A stretch of 64,000 nucleotides of DNA from Argyresthia goedartella (GCA_949825045.1 OX463835.1:16881201-16945200), one strand, 5' to 3'; numbered from the stretch's first letter, positions 37,563 to 48,960 are shown. Notes: a model not told the origin generated them from the letters alone. Made by a program: numbers and translations.

Positions 37563-38881
37563 AGTCAGGTCATAAGTTCTGTCACATGTGCAATATGTAA
37601 TAATTTAGACATGTTTATTATATAGCAAAATGTTTATTATATAGTAAACATTTATATAGCAAAATGAACTTAATAAAACATAGATTCTTATGGTAATAAA
37701 GTTAATTCAAAATGACCCCCGCGATTTTGAATACAGGCCTTTATTCTGCGCGGCCAGTCGTCTATCGCAGCACGAACGAGGTCTATGTCAATATCGGCGG
37801 CTGCCTTAATCAAGGATGCCTTGAGTGACTCCAAATCAGGATGAGGCTTTGAGCAGGCCTTTTCCTCCAAGTGTTGCCATATCTTGTAATCTAACGGACT
37901 CAAATCTGGACTGGGAGGGCCAGTCTTTGTGCCGGATGAAGTCGATTTCACGCGCCGCCAGCCAGTCTTGTGTGCTTTTCGCTCTATGAGCTGGCGCAGA
38001 ATCTTGTTGGAATACCCAGTGCCTGTTATTAAACATGGTATGAGAAACAGGTTCCACATGGTTCTTGAGGACTGTATTTTGATAAACAACTGCATTAGTT
38101 TTTACGCCTTTCTCACAAAAATGTACCTCAGTTAAGCCCCAATAAGAGACTCCCAACCAAACCATGAGCGAGGATGGAAAATGACCTCGTTGGACACGCG
38201 GAATACGGTTGCTCGCTTCTTCACTGCTGTGTGCGTACACCTTATCATTTTGTTTGTTGTAGCTCTCTTCCACGGTGAAAATTTTTTCATCCGAAAAAAG
38301 AATTTCCCGATGCTTTTTTCCCGCGTACCGCTTCAACAAAGCGCGGCATCTCTTCAGTCTCAGGTCCATTAAACGAGCGTCCAAACGATGTCCTGTTTTT
38401 CTTCGATATGCACTTAGCCCTAAGGCTTCATTTAACACCCTTTTCACCGTGGTCCTGCTTAACCCCATCTGAAGGGCCAACAGTTTCTGCTTACGTATGG
38501 GATTTCTTTGAATTCGCGCCTTCACAGCTTTTATCACTGCTGGAGTCCTAACAGAGCGAGGGCGACCACTTCTTGACCTGTCATCTACACTAGAGTCTTC
38601 ATTGTATCGTTTTATGGTACGATAAACGAATCTTTTGGTTATATTCAAAATTTTCAGTAAGTAGAAAATCTGAATTGGCGCGTAACCGCAACGATGCAAC
38701 GCAATAACTGCGACACGGTCTTCTCTAAGTGTCCACTCCATATTTAAAAGTGAGGAAAATTCTAAAAAGTACACATTTTTATTTTCATGAAAAATTCGAA
38801 ATTCGAATTAAATAAACTTTTTTGTGGCCAGCGTTCTTAATTCAAAAGATTTTATTGTGTGACAGAACTTATGACCTGACT
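37563..38881 (-). mobile_element. mariner element (DD37D, maT type)
   Basis: Terminal inverted repeats AGTCAGGTCATAAGTTCTGT at both ends (37563 and, inverted, 38862-38881). It encodes one transposase with a single frameshift. Inserted in the last unit of the TGACGTCA array. Confidence 0.9.
37688..38774 (-). pseudogene. mariner transposase DD37D, one frameshift
   Basis: Frame from 38774 (probable start Met at 38741, MEWTLREDRVAVIALH) with an N-terminal HTH, a GRPRSVRTP linker, Asp in ILFSDEKIF, Asp in VFQQDSAPAHRA and, after a frame change near 37900, Asp in SPDLSPLDYKIW. The spacing between the last two is about 37, giving DD37D, the signature of maT-type mariners. It ends with IQNRGGHFEL. 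The small deletion at about 37905-37910 is the only break seen, so the copy is inactive but recent. Confidence 0.9.
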
Positions 38882-39028
38882 ATGTACTAAATACGAAACA
38901 CATGGAATTACAAAAACGTTACATGTAATATTTACTAACTGCATTTACAAAAATCGATTACTTATTATTACAGGACATTTGTTGTCCTCGGATTTAGAAA
39001 TACTTTAGTAATAATTACTGTATTTTTG

Positions 39029-39460
39029 TCAGATTTTCTCTCCGAGTAGTCGCAATGAATTTTGTGTGGTTTCCATCGGTATAACTGACTTAATCATTTC
39101 GAAAAGAATAATATAACTTTTCTCTTTGCGGTCAGACATCAGTGCAAAAATTAATGGCTTCACTTTGGTTACTTCTCTGGTACTACTGATATCGCCATGA
39201 ATATTAAATATTTGTGCGAAGGGTTCCGGACAACTGTAAAATGTACCATCAATAAAATACTCATTTATATTCGGGATCATCTGCCGAGATGATTTGGAAC
39301 TAAAAACTAAAATACGAGTATGCAATCCAGCTTCGTCGTTGCAATAATCAGCTATTTAAGTAAATCTTTGAATTGTACTGGCACTTCTACTTTTTCTACT
39401 GTAATGGTACACGAGAGTCAGTACATTTGATATTTCATTTTGCGTGACAGAGGGCTAGCC
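39029..39460 (-). pseudogene. MULE-type transposase, N-terminal part of the catalytic domain
   Basis: Reads NEYFIDGTFYSCPEPFAQIF then NIHG and VKPLIFALMSDRKEKSYIIL-FEMIK. The D-G-T-F motif carries the first catalytic Asp of the MULE domain and LMSDRKEKSY is its following conserved helix. The frame ends at a stop where the insertion begins. Confidence 0.8.
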
Positions 39461-39464
39461 CAAC

Positions 39465-42360
39465 GCCGCGCTGTTTTGAATACGAGAATCGGTTCAGATA
39501 ACGTTTAGGGTTTTGAGTAGCTCAGTGGCAAGTTAGCAAAAAACAATGAGCCGACGCGTGGGTTGGTTCGAGGAAGATTACAGGTCAGGTTTTTTTGTCG
39601 CATTCCTGCGAGATGTGTAGAGATCAGAGCCGATTTGGCTGCGCGTTGAATAAAATTATGAATAACTAAATAATGGAAGGTTATTATGGAACGATACGGA
39701 GAAAGCTATTATGTTGATTGCAAATATACAATTGCGATTGAGGTATGAGATGGAGGGTCTGACACGACTAGTATGAATAGCATTCTAGTGGTCTTTGCTG
39801 CGCGCGCCTAGCGGTCGGGAATGCTTAATTAATCGCAACAAGCTATTATTGGTCAGCGATCAACAGATTCTGTGTATCGGCAGTACCAAATGATTTGAGT
39901 GATAACCTACGGTTGATCATAGTGAATATGCGTACCCACAATTTGTAGAACGGCGGATCTGCATGGCATGGTTGAAAATAGACCCTGTGTAGTTAGTGAT
40001 AAGAAGCTTCGCTTGGGCAGAGCGTGTTCGCAAAGGACGCTGGTTTTTTTCTTTCAGACATGTGGGGCGTATAAATTTGCGGGGGAAGGGAGAGCATTCA
40101 GTCTCAGCGTCTAGCTACTGTGACAGTCGTCTTTCACGAGTTCTAAACAGTTTTGTCTGCCGTGTTACGCGTCAGAACTATACGAAATTGTGATTGCGAA
40201 GTTTCAGTGGGTTTTCGTGAGTGTCTGAAGCGCCGAGATATACCTCGGTTCCTATCCTTTATATCAACCTACCCCAAATTCCAAAACTATCCTTGGGTCG
40301 TTAGATAAGAACTTGTAAGTCAATTATCTGAGTCTGAGTCTGGGCTTGGAGCGACCCTAAATTCCTTTTTCCTTCACCATAGGGTCCTGGATTGGCTCTT
40401 AGGATATTCGCGGGCTAATCCTCTCCTCATTCCTTTCGAGTAGCGAGTTTTGAAATTCCCACACACACAGTCATTAAACATACAAGCACATTCAAATCAA
40501 ACTCAACCATTTTCGAGTGGTGTCGATAATGGACGTGGTATAACACTAGGTTTTTAGACTAGGCTAGACAGGAGTTTAGTTGCGGCTAAACCTAGGTTGG
40601 CAGGGCATAGGGAGACTGTTTGATCGATGAGGTTCCGCGGATGGAAATAACAAATTCAGAACAAAGTTAAACCGGTGTCAACACAGATAACATATCCTGT
40701 TGATATTTTGACATTTGAGTGTTGTCGGGGACGCGCGAAGAGATCAATTTACAGTCTAAAGTTCATTGTTTAGGACCGGATAGGTGTTTTGCATTGCCTT
40801 GGGTCAGGTTGGATTCAAGTTGCATCTTTAAAATTAAATGTAAATTTCGCTGGAGGTCTAATGTGTAGGCTGAGTCGGTATATATGATCAGGCTCAGCCG
40901 AGGACGTGCTGCGGCTAGTGGAATTCATAGTTCGGTATTTATCGAACTATGCACTTCGCTATGGTGTGGGTTAGATCTCCTAAAGCAATAATGCCTACGT
41001 TTCGATAACATCCAGCTCAAATTGCGCAGAGTTGAAGGTTTCAAAACGTTACGGACCTTTTGAGGTAACCGCTAGTTCAGAACCCATTTCGGAAAATCAA
41101 ATCGCAATTGTGTAAACCGGTCTTTTCGGATCGTTATTGCCGTGAACCAAATATATAATTGGAACCACCACAAGCCGCTACTAGCGAGCACATGAAATAT
41201 CATTGAGTACTCACGTCGTAAAACTACGACGGATATCTATACGATATCACAAACAAATATTATAAACTGTGGTCGACCACTAAAAAAAGGTTCCAAGCGC
41301 CCATATATACAAAAACCAAATGGTACCATCACCCATAAAATATAACAACGATCGTTCTGGCGCAATACACCGCTGACTGATGCGAATTACCGGCTCGCGG
41401 ACATATATGCTTTCTCTGTCTAACTTGAAACTGTAACTTCCTGAACCAAACTTCGTTCGACTATTGTACGCCTAACGAACTTCTCAACGAACGAGAAATT
41501 CAGACTTATCATTCTTAACATACAAATCTTACAACTGAATCGGGTCATCTCATTTTGAGGTAGATAGAATAGACGATCATAGCTACTGATAGCGGTGGCT
41601 CGACCTTGGCCTTTGTGCCGTTACACTACATGTCTGAACACTGTCCTAGACATTTGTGTGTCTTTATTTACTCCTACTCTCTAAATTTAAGCCGCGGTTT
41701 TTATAATCCCTCTCTTTTGTTTCATATACTCTTTGAATCGGTTCATCAGATGCTACAACTTTTTACCGTAATTTACACATTTCCTTTAATATTACATTCT
41801 TATTAGGATCTGCTTCACATGCTTGATCATTTCTTCGTTTGATAATGTTTTTATCCTAAAGACAAAATAAAGTTTGGGTTATTGTGTGCACCATGATTCG
41901 TTCATTAAGAATTGGCTTAAAGACGTTGTCAAAAATAAAGCAATAATACATAATATTAAAGAATTATGAAGAGAATACCACCTCCGCAACTGTTATAGTG
42001 CCACCACATTTTGTTTTGGCATAAGATGATCACCGCCATACAACTGTCCCATTTTTATAAGTTTTTTGGCGTTGATATCTGTATTTACCACAAAGAAGAG
42101 CGGTGCCTCCATATATGTTAATGAACTTGAGCTAATCTGCTTCCATTAGTAATATTTTATAATTTTCAATTTCAAATTATTTCACAATAGTATTTAACTT
42201 CTGACACTATATTTTCAATGTCAAATGACTTAAAAATGGGGGGTGTTATAAGTTTTAAATTTCTTTAAGTGTCTTTGTGTGTAGCACCCTTGCGCTCAAA
42301 CGGGAGACGGATTTTCATCCGACTTCAAAAAAGAGGAGGTACTCAATTCGTTTGTTTTTT
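39465..42360. other. No coding region supported; one candidate core promoter
   Basis: Mostly unique-looking sequence without recognisable protein. A TATA box and initiator occur at 40070-40103 (separate entry). Possibly a solo LTR or an untranslated first exon; no direct repeats were found to support an LTR. Confidence 0.35.
40070..40103 (+). promoter_or_regulatory. Candidate core promoter: TATA box plus initiator
   Basis: TATAAAT at 40070-40076 and CATTCAGTC at 40095-40103, with about 28 bp between them, the spacing of an insect RNA polymerase II core promoter. No attached reading frame is convincing. Confidence 0.45.
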
Positions 42361-42369
42361 AACATGTTA

Positions 42370-43350
42370 TAAGAAATTAACCCTTCTGACAGGAAAGTGT
42401 TCTAAGTAACATTCGGTTTTATAATGGAGGTTCTCTGGTGTTAACTATTTTAATGCACTTCATTGCGATTAGAGTGAATACCCTCTTCAGATCACTCATT
42501 ATGATAAAGTAATTGATAATTAAATAGATACATAAATTGTAATCGCAACCTGTGTCTCACCACTATGGTGGTATCGTAGAGAAAAATAATTACCCACCGT
42601 ACCCCTGGGGGTATGGGCGGTGGTACGGTGGGTCAGAAGGGGAGGCAGCAAAGCATGGGCGCGACCGGGGCGGGGGGTGCCGACATAAGATTGACATGAT
42701 TAAATGCCACTCATAATAGTGGCTCTGCGAGCTGCAAACCTCGCGATCGACACGGGAAACGCGAAACGATGCGCCCGCCGCAACGGCACCCGGCCGCATG
42801 TGTACGGATGCGTACGAATGCGGTGGTATGCGGTCGGATACCGCCGAATCCGTTTCCATCCGATGCCGTGCTCTCCGGTCGGTGGAGATTGACCTTACTA
42901 CGTTAATGTGTAATAATGTGTCACGATTTGTTCTTAGAATCCTAGAGTTCGTGTTTTGTTATTTTTAATTGTAAATGTATTATCTATACTCCATAGCTAC
43001 AAATATAAACATCACTATTAATTGGTGGTATTGTTTTTGAAATAATTACCCACCGTACCACTGGGGGGTATGGGCGGTGGTACGGTGGGTCAGAAGCGGC
43101 TGCGTCGTGACTGTGCCCCGACTTCTGTCTTTATGGTTTGCGTTGCGACGGCGCCATACATAGTGTATGACATTCACTTTAACGTACCTTCGCCGGGCGC
43201 CGCGTCTTACGTCTTTTCTGTGTAGCCTGGGCCCTAGAGTTATATTATAAACGGCGCCTTTGATCTTATTGGGTTAGATAGAACAGTAAAATAAAGATTT
43301 AAAATGACACCATCTTTATTCACACTAACCAACAAAATTATGTAATGTAA
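42370..43350. mobile_element. GC-rich fold-back element cluster, copy 2
   Basis: Matches copy 1 at 34010-35045 in a different arrangement: block A inverted (42370-42767), block C inverted (42767-43200), block B direct (43196-43350). Hairpins CCCACCGTACC ... GGTACGGTGGG at 42594-42632 and 43049-43090. It ends less than 40 bp from the secreted-protein gene at 43387. A third copy of block B alone is at 48118-48265. Confidence 0.8.
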
Positions 43351-43386
43351 TTTGCTAACAGAAAACCCCTACAAAGCAACAGCTGT

Positions 43387-44648
43387 TTAGAAGTAAATAG
43401 AACTGCAACCACATCCACCTAAGACAGGCGTTGGCAGACTGTAACATGGGGCGTTGAACGGCAGTTTCTCAGCCAAAAGACTACTAACAGTCAGTAGAGA
43501 CAGCGTATCGGCCAGACTGCCGGCTACATCGGCTGGCTGGATCACCACCTGTCCGGGGGCGATGAATTGGGGGGCGGCGACTTGAGGGGCGACGACTAGG
43601 GGGGCGGGAGAGTAGGGCGACAACGCAAGGGGCAGAGGGGGCAGGACGCTGGAACTACATCCGCAGGAGGTTCGGACGACTTGGGCTGATGCGGTCTGGA
43701 AGAAAGTAATTATGTTAATGTGAGAATAGATTAAACAGCGTTTCCTGACCTTTTTCAGACACAGACCCCCAAAAAACCAAGGATTTTTCCAAGTAGACAC
43801 CTGCCACCAAAAAAAGAAACGAGGACTATCGTCAAGCAATAAAATTAACCTTTTGACACAACACGCCAAGTCACACACCAAACATGTTTGCTATGCTATG
43901 CAAAATACTACTTAATTCAGACGGGATAAGGTCTCTTACCATGGCCTAAGGTTCATAATCGCAATGCCTCGCGCGTGGGCGGGGTAATTGACCGAGCGAG
44001 CGAACGTCTCCATTTCAGGATTGGGCGAAAATGCTTTCGTATATCCGGATGTTATCCTCTACAGGCCGCATTTTTCAACTGATTCTCGTGATTTTTTGTG
44101 AGCAGGTTCGATAATTAAATAGTTTTATTTTTGTCGATTCAGTATTTAAATATTTTTTTAAATGGCGTAGAAGTGGGAGTTTTAACATTTCAAAAAAACC
44201 GCTATAGTCCAAATAGCTTGACGGACTTTAACGTATGAGGTATCGTTGTATTTGTAAAGACCTTGAGAGTAACAGGCTATATAATTTTAGTTAAAATTTA
44301 ATGGGTTGGGCTTTAGGCCGCAAAATGTAGTTTACAAAGTTATTGGTGCGGCTACTTTCATACTACATGTACGTAACCGGGTGCATTCATAAGTTTGTAT
44401 GTGTTACTAATACAAAGTGACACTCGCGAGGTCTTCAGCTCACAGAGCCAGTAGCATAAAAATTGTGTCGGCTATAGCCGACGTATCGCCAGTAAAACGA
44501 TATTCAGTTCGACGGAGGCGGTCAAAAGGTTAAATGGTCCACAGATGAGACTGCGGACCCCCAAACAAAACATATAGATACGGACAACACCGTGTTGAAA
44601 ACTTACCGTAAAAACCGCAAAAGCAACAAGAGCAGCGAATAATTTCAT
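43387..44648 (-). CDS. Small secreted Cys-Gly-Cys protein, gene 1 (two exons)
   Basis: Exon 1 44607-44648 encodes MKLFAALVAFAVFT; donor ACG|GTAAGT. Exon 2 43387-43695 follows TTTCTTCCAG in phase 0: TASAQVVRTSCGCSSSVLPP ... LGGCGCSSIYF-stop, 116 residues in all. A signal peptide with likely cleavage after ASA leaves about 98 residues. The mature chain is rich in Pro, Val, Ala and Leu, with CGCSS motifs at both ends and one Cys (APCY) between. A two-exon layout with the intron inside the signal peptide is seen in chorion and many cuticle genes, but I do not recognise the family. A near-identical copy lies at 49134-49772. Confidence 0.85.
43985..44405. repeat. Dispersed repeat family R4, copy 2, inside the intron of gene 1
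   Basis: Homologous to 33470-33930. Gene 2 lacks this insertion, which accounts for most of the longer intron of gene 1 (911 against 288 bp). Confidence 0.75.
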
Positions 44649-44709
44649 TTTAGGGAATGTGTCTTTCTTCACAACAAAGATAGAATGATGCCTAGACCGA
44701 AAACTCTAG

Positions 44710-44717
44710 TATTTATA
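44710..44717 (-). promoter_or_regulatory. TATA box of secreted-protein gene 1
   Basis: TATAAATA on the minus strand, 62 bp upstream of the ATG, followed about 30 bp later by ATCATTCT, an initiator-like site. The position is identical in gene 2. Confidence 0.8.
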
Positions 44718-45059
44718 GGTGAGACTATTAACCAATCAGCACTTTCGTTATTCACTGCTGATAACTGAAACTATTGGGAAAAGTGCATTAGTGATAGAAT
44801 AATAACAAAGTTGAATGAAACGCCTGACAAAGTGTAGAGGTAGGTGGGTGACCGCGGGTCTATAATTAAAGAAAGAGAATGCGCATTATGTCGTCGTGAA
44901 ATAACCAGCCCTTATAATATGACTACCTACTTACAACAAAAATATCTGTATTACACTCTGTCGAAAGTCATTAGTTCATTACACACACTGGAAAACCTAT
45001 GCGTTCAGAAGTATTGAATACGAGGACCTATAATTGAAATAAGATTCTAAGTAGGTAGG

Positions 45060-46090
45060 TATACTTCGCGCCACGAATGAAGAGCGCTGGGCCGACGTTT
45101 GCAGGAATTACTGCGCATATGTACACAGTACAAGTATTGAAAAGTGACTACTGCGCATTCAAGGCACCGCTCATAACGTGTGGCGCAACGTATATGTAAG
45201 TCCGAATCTTTTATCTCGTGCGCTCGAGTGTACAATTACGAATGAAACTTTTAAAAATTGCTATGGACTAATTTCAATCTAACATCAAAATTATAAATTC
45301 TTAAAAAACTCAAAAAAATATGAAAATCATAAATCGGAAGTTCGCTTTATTTTTGAAAATAGGGGTCCATTCTATAAGTTCTCCAATGAGCGTTTCGATT
45401 GCTCGGCTAAGCTATTCGATTTACTTATTCCTTTTTTATTTCTTAAATATTTATCTTATCTTAAAATCTGTTGTATATTAATTTTACAATTTAACTGCTC
45501 GATAAAAACACAGCCCGATTCTGATGTGCCCCGCGCCTTCGAATTCAAAGTTTAAAAAACCCACTAGAAAAAACTGAAAATCAGAAACCGGAAGGCCGCC
45601 ATTTTCAAAATTGGCGTATTTTCTGTAAGTTCACCTATCAGCGTTTCGATTAATCGGACAAGTTATTCGATTTACTCCCATATTTCTGGGCAATTCCGAG
45701 CAGGTCAGAAAATTGTGACATCTGCCCAGGAACCCGTGCCTCCGGGGTAGATAGCTGTGGTAGATAGCACTAAAAATGTGTCATTCTTCCCGGCCGCGTC
45801 AGATGGCACAGATCCCCCGGAATCCCCTACAAAAGCGCTAATGGGGTGGATGGCACAAATGAATTGCCGTCTTCCGAGGAAACATGCACGCAATGGATAA
45901 ATATAGGAAAGGACAAAAACATTAAATACCTAAGAAAGATTATCAATTATCTGTTGATGGCCCAACAGCTGAGTGGATAAAAGTTTTAGGTACAAATGTA
46001 TTTATTGTAGAATACTTTTTCAAAATTGTTTATTTTCGGTAAATATTATTAACACATGTTAAGAAAACGTATTTTTCGACCCTTTTCTAT
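45060..46090. other. Intergenic, diverged repeats
   Basis: Two related phrases (GAAAATCA-AAA-CGGAAG..., AGCGTTTCGATT) at about 45300-45430 and 45540-45690, with a third at 50260-50400. No gene supported; the short frames at 45047 and 45705 (minus strand) have no motif. Confidence 0.45.
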
Positions 46091-46094
46091 ATTG

Positions 46095-47095
46095 GATGAC
46101 TGTGGGAGGAGAAGGGCGAAGAAACTCCCACAGATTGATTTTTAGATCTCTTTAAAATATAGGTTTGTTTACAAATAAATAATTACCAACTTTTTAAGCA
46201 AATTCTGATTTGAGTTAGATTAACACCATGCAGTCTTGTCATTTATGCAATCTTTAATACTTATTATAATATCCCTTTTTAGATAAAGTGGTTTTTACAT
46301 GGTTTCTTAATTGCTCATAAGGCAATTTCTAAATCTTCAGAGGTATCTCCCGACTCCTTCCTTTGATTTATTTGAAAAAATCATGGATGATGCATTGTGT
46401 AAGATAGATAAAAATCGTAATAAAAGCATTGTGGTAGGTATGTGGAGATTTCAATGTTGATCTACTTGTGAACCGTAATAATACTAATAGGATAATAGGA
46501 TAAAGTCCTTATTTCAGTTCTATAATCTGGAAAATATTTTCCTTGAGCCGACTAGAATTACTGCGATCACCGCCACGTGTCTTGATAATATTTTCTCGGT
46601 CTTGACTCCAAGTAATAAATCCATCATCAATAAACTGAGTGCAGATTACTGTGGCCAGTCCTTTTGAAATCCACTTTGTTCCTATAAATTAGGGTCGCCT
46701 CCAGCAATTTCGAACTAATGTTATAACTAAATAACCGAAGGAAGGATTTGCATGAATTTTACTTCTAGAAGGCAGTATTTATATGAATCCTATAATCATA
46801 GTCAAGAGTTTGGTCCATGTCAGATATTATTTTAAAACATTCAAAATTGATTGTGCGAAAGTTAAATCGGAACACCTCACAAGAGGATCAGCAATAGTAA
46901 GTACTGATGTCATCAAAATTACATCATGGCAAGTACTCAACGAGGAAACTGAAAGAATAAACAACGCTTCACCGACTTCAAACTGAGAGTTAACCACTTC
47001 GTAACGGAAGATCTCAACGTTGCCGAAACCTTCGAAGATTTCTTTTGGGATATTCCAGTTTCCAACAATGAACCCTGTAAGGGCACTACAATGTC
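46095..47095. mobile_element. LINE copy 3 with a 5' inversion
   Basis: 46095-46365 is the antisense 3' end of the LINE family of copies 1 and 2 (hairpin CTGTGGGAG ... CTCCCACAG, then the C-terminal region). 46370-47095 is sense endonuclease and pre-RT sequence: FEKIMDDALCKIDKNRNKS, FLEPTRITAITATCLDNIF and TSWQVLNEETERINN. The opposite orientation of the two parts is the signature of twin priming. Confidence 0.7.
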
Positions 47096-47519
47096 TTAAT
47101 AACTAGCTTACAACTAACATTTGTGATGGTTAAATATTATCTTCTTATTATATTATATTATTTACTATACTGACTGATATGTCTGATGCTATCTCTAGAG
47201 TTTCCTTTGTACCTTAAACCTGTTGTGCCATTCGAAATACTACTACTAGCAAGTGCCAGCGGCTTCGCTCGAGCAAAATCTTGTTAAAATGGCCGGTCCG
47301 TACAAAAATTAAGCTGCCCTCCGGAAAAATTAAAAAATCACTTAGTTGGTTTACGTCTCATACCTATAAACTACCTACCTACAACATTTCAGCTTCATAA
47401 GTCAAATACTATTTCATTTTCATACAAACTTCGACCCTCCATTCCCCCCCCCCGCCCCCCAGCCCCCCATTGAATTTGATCCCCCCCGGGATGAATTTCG
47501 TCAAATCCCTACTTACTGC

Positions 47520-47822
47520 TAGAGTCTGGCAAACGAAAGCTGACCTGGACTTTTCTTAAAAGTTTCAATATGGCAACAATATTATGCTGTCAAAGGCACG
47601 TCAAACGACATAGTGATAGATAGTCACACTCCGTTCCGTTATTCTTAACCTCTGTCTCTCTTTCTAGCTGTAACGCTTCCGTACAGCAGAAAGAGAGGCA
47701 AAGATCTTCATCAGATCAGAATAACTGAACGGAGTGTAGTGATCTATGTTAGTGATACCACATAGAGGTTTTATGAATTCTACCACGTTTTCTCAGGTCA
47801 CGCTTTCGTTTGCCAGACTCTA
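47520..47822. repeat. 303-bp MITE
   Basis: Ends AGAGTCTGGCAAACGAAAGC and, inverted, GCTTTCGTTTGCCAGACTCT; flanked by TA. The interior includes a palindromic TCTCTCTTTC...GAAAGAGAG pair and CACTCCGTTC/GAACGGAGTG. Confidence 0.85.
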
Positions 47823-48117
47823 CCCTACGCTATATAAGGAACCCCTGTTCAGAGTGCAATGTCTCTATAAATAGGATTAGCGGTTTAGGCTGCGCGGTGA
47901 TATATCATTCAGTTAATCAGTAAATATGTGAGGATGATGAATTTTATATTTGTAGAAGATAGTACTGTAGCATCTTATATAATTACTGACATATCGATGA
48001 ACGGCTATTCTTCGTCATATCGTGGTTGATAGCCGAATCCGGCTCCAAAAGCTAGCTAGAAAATTCGACGATTCTGACGCGGATGTGTGCGAGGTTTCAT
48101 ATTAGTCTATTACATTT

Positions 48118-48265
48118 ACATACGTCTTTTCTATGTGGCCCGGGCCTTAGACTTACATAATAAATGGCGCCTTTTCTCTTTTCGGGTCAGGTACAGTAAA
48201 ATAAAAGTTACAACCAGTTTTTAAATGACACCATCTTTATTCACATTAACCAACAAAATTATGTA
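48118..48265. repeat. Block B of the fold-back element, third copy
   Basis: ACGTCTTTTCTATGTGGCCC ... ATGACACCATCTTTATTCAC matches 34430-34555 and 43205-43345. Confidence 0.75.
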
Positions 48266-48269
48266 AAGA

Positions 48270-48430
48270 TATAAGTTCGTAGCCGACCGCAACTGCGTCA
48301 CTACTCTCGCTGACTCGCTCATTCGCGTAGGCGACACGTCGCGTCGTCGGCAGTTGCGGTCGGCGAGCATCATATCGCGACCAAGTCATATCGGGTAATA
48401 CTAATTTCCCGATATGATTTGGTCGCGGAT
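48270..48430. repeat. Two nested fold-backs
   Basis: GCCGACCGCAACTGC (48284) pairs with GCAGTTGCGGTCGGC (48350), and CGCGACCAAGTCATATCGGG pairs with CCCGATATGATTTGGTCGCG (48376-48427), the latter with one mismatch. Confidence 0.75.
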
Positions 48431-48619
48431 TGCCTACAATCGCCCAGTTTACTTGTGCTTCGTTACGATATCAGCGGCAGTAAAGCATTTAGATTAGATT
48501 TAATTAAACTAGAGATTGACCATTTGGCTGTAAGGCTCCAACTAATCTAATGACAGGTTGTCTGGCAGCTGTTTGGAAATAAAAATCGGGCAATTGCGGC
48601 AATAATATGGGGATCCGCT

Positions 48620-48960
48620 TTAATTAGGGTTCCGTACCCGAGAACCTATTACTAAGCCTCCGCTGTCTTGTCGTCCGTCTGTCTGTCCCTCTGTCTGACC
48701 GTTTGTCCGTCAGCAGGCATACCTCATAAACCGTTGTAGGTAGACAGTTAAAATTTTCATAGAATGTATATTTCTGTTGACGCTACAGCAACAAATAATG
48801 AACTATACGACATTTTACTTCAAAAAGACGATGGGGACCCCCCATACAAGAGGCGTGATAAACGCAATTTTCGCGGCAGCTTTTTTTTTCTTAGCGTCTC
48901 TTGTACGGACTCCTTCTTGTGCAAGTCCGACCCCCATTTAAGCAATTTTTAAATTGCGTA
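48620..48960. repeat. Common dispersed repeat (GGGTTCCGTACC type)
   Basis: Starts AGGGTTCCGTACCCGAG with GTCCGTCTGTCTGTCC and ends near TGCAAGTCCGACCCCC. Related stretches are at 10583, 12955 and 50495-50715. The frame at 48764-48952 is inside it and is not a gene. Confidence 0.65.

Larger units (their letters stand above)
35890..39010. mobile_element. AT-rich insertion in the MULE, carrying tandem repeats and a mariner
   Basis: Splits the MULE transposase. It contains two copies of an about 95-bp unit (36174-36352, TTTACATATGA-TTACTT), an inverted repeat (36885-36975 and 37118-37200) and a TGACGTCA array (37213-37560). The phrase 'ATTACAAAAC' recurs throughout. No own coding region seen; the exact ends are not certain. 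Confidence 0.55.

Noticed and set aside
38181..38472. Plus-strand frames over the mariner transposase
   Set aside because: Complement of the DD37D transposase on the minus strand.
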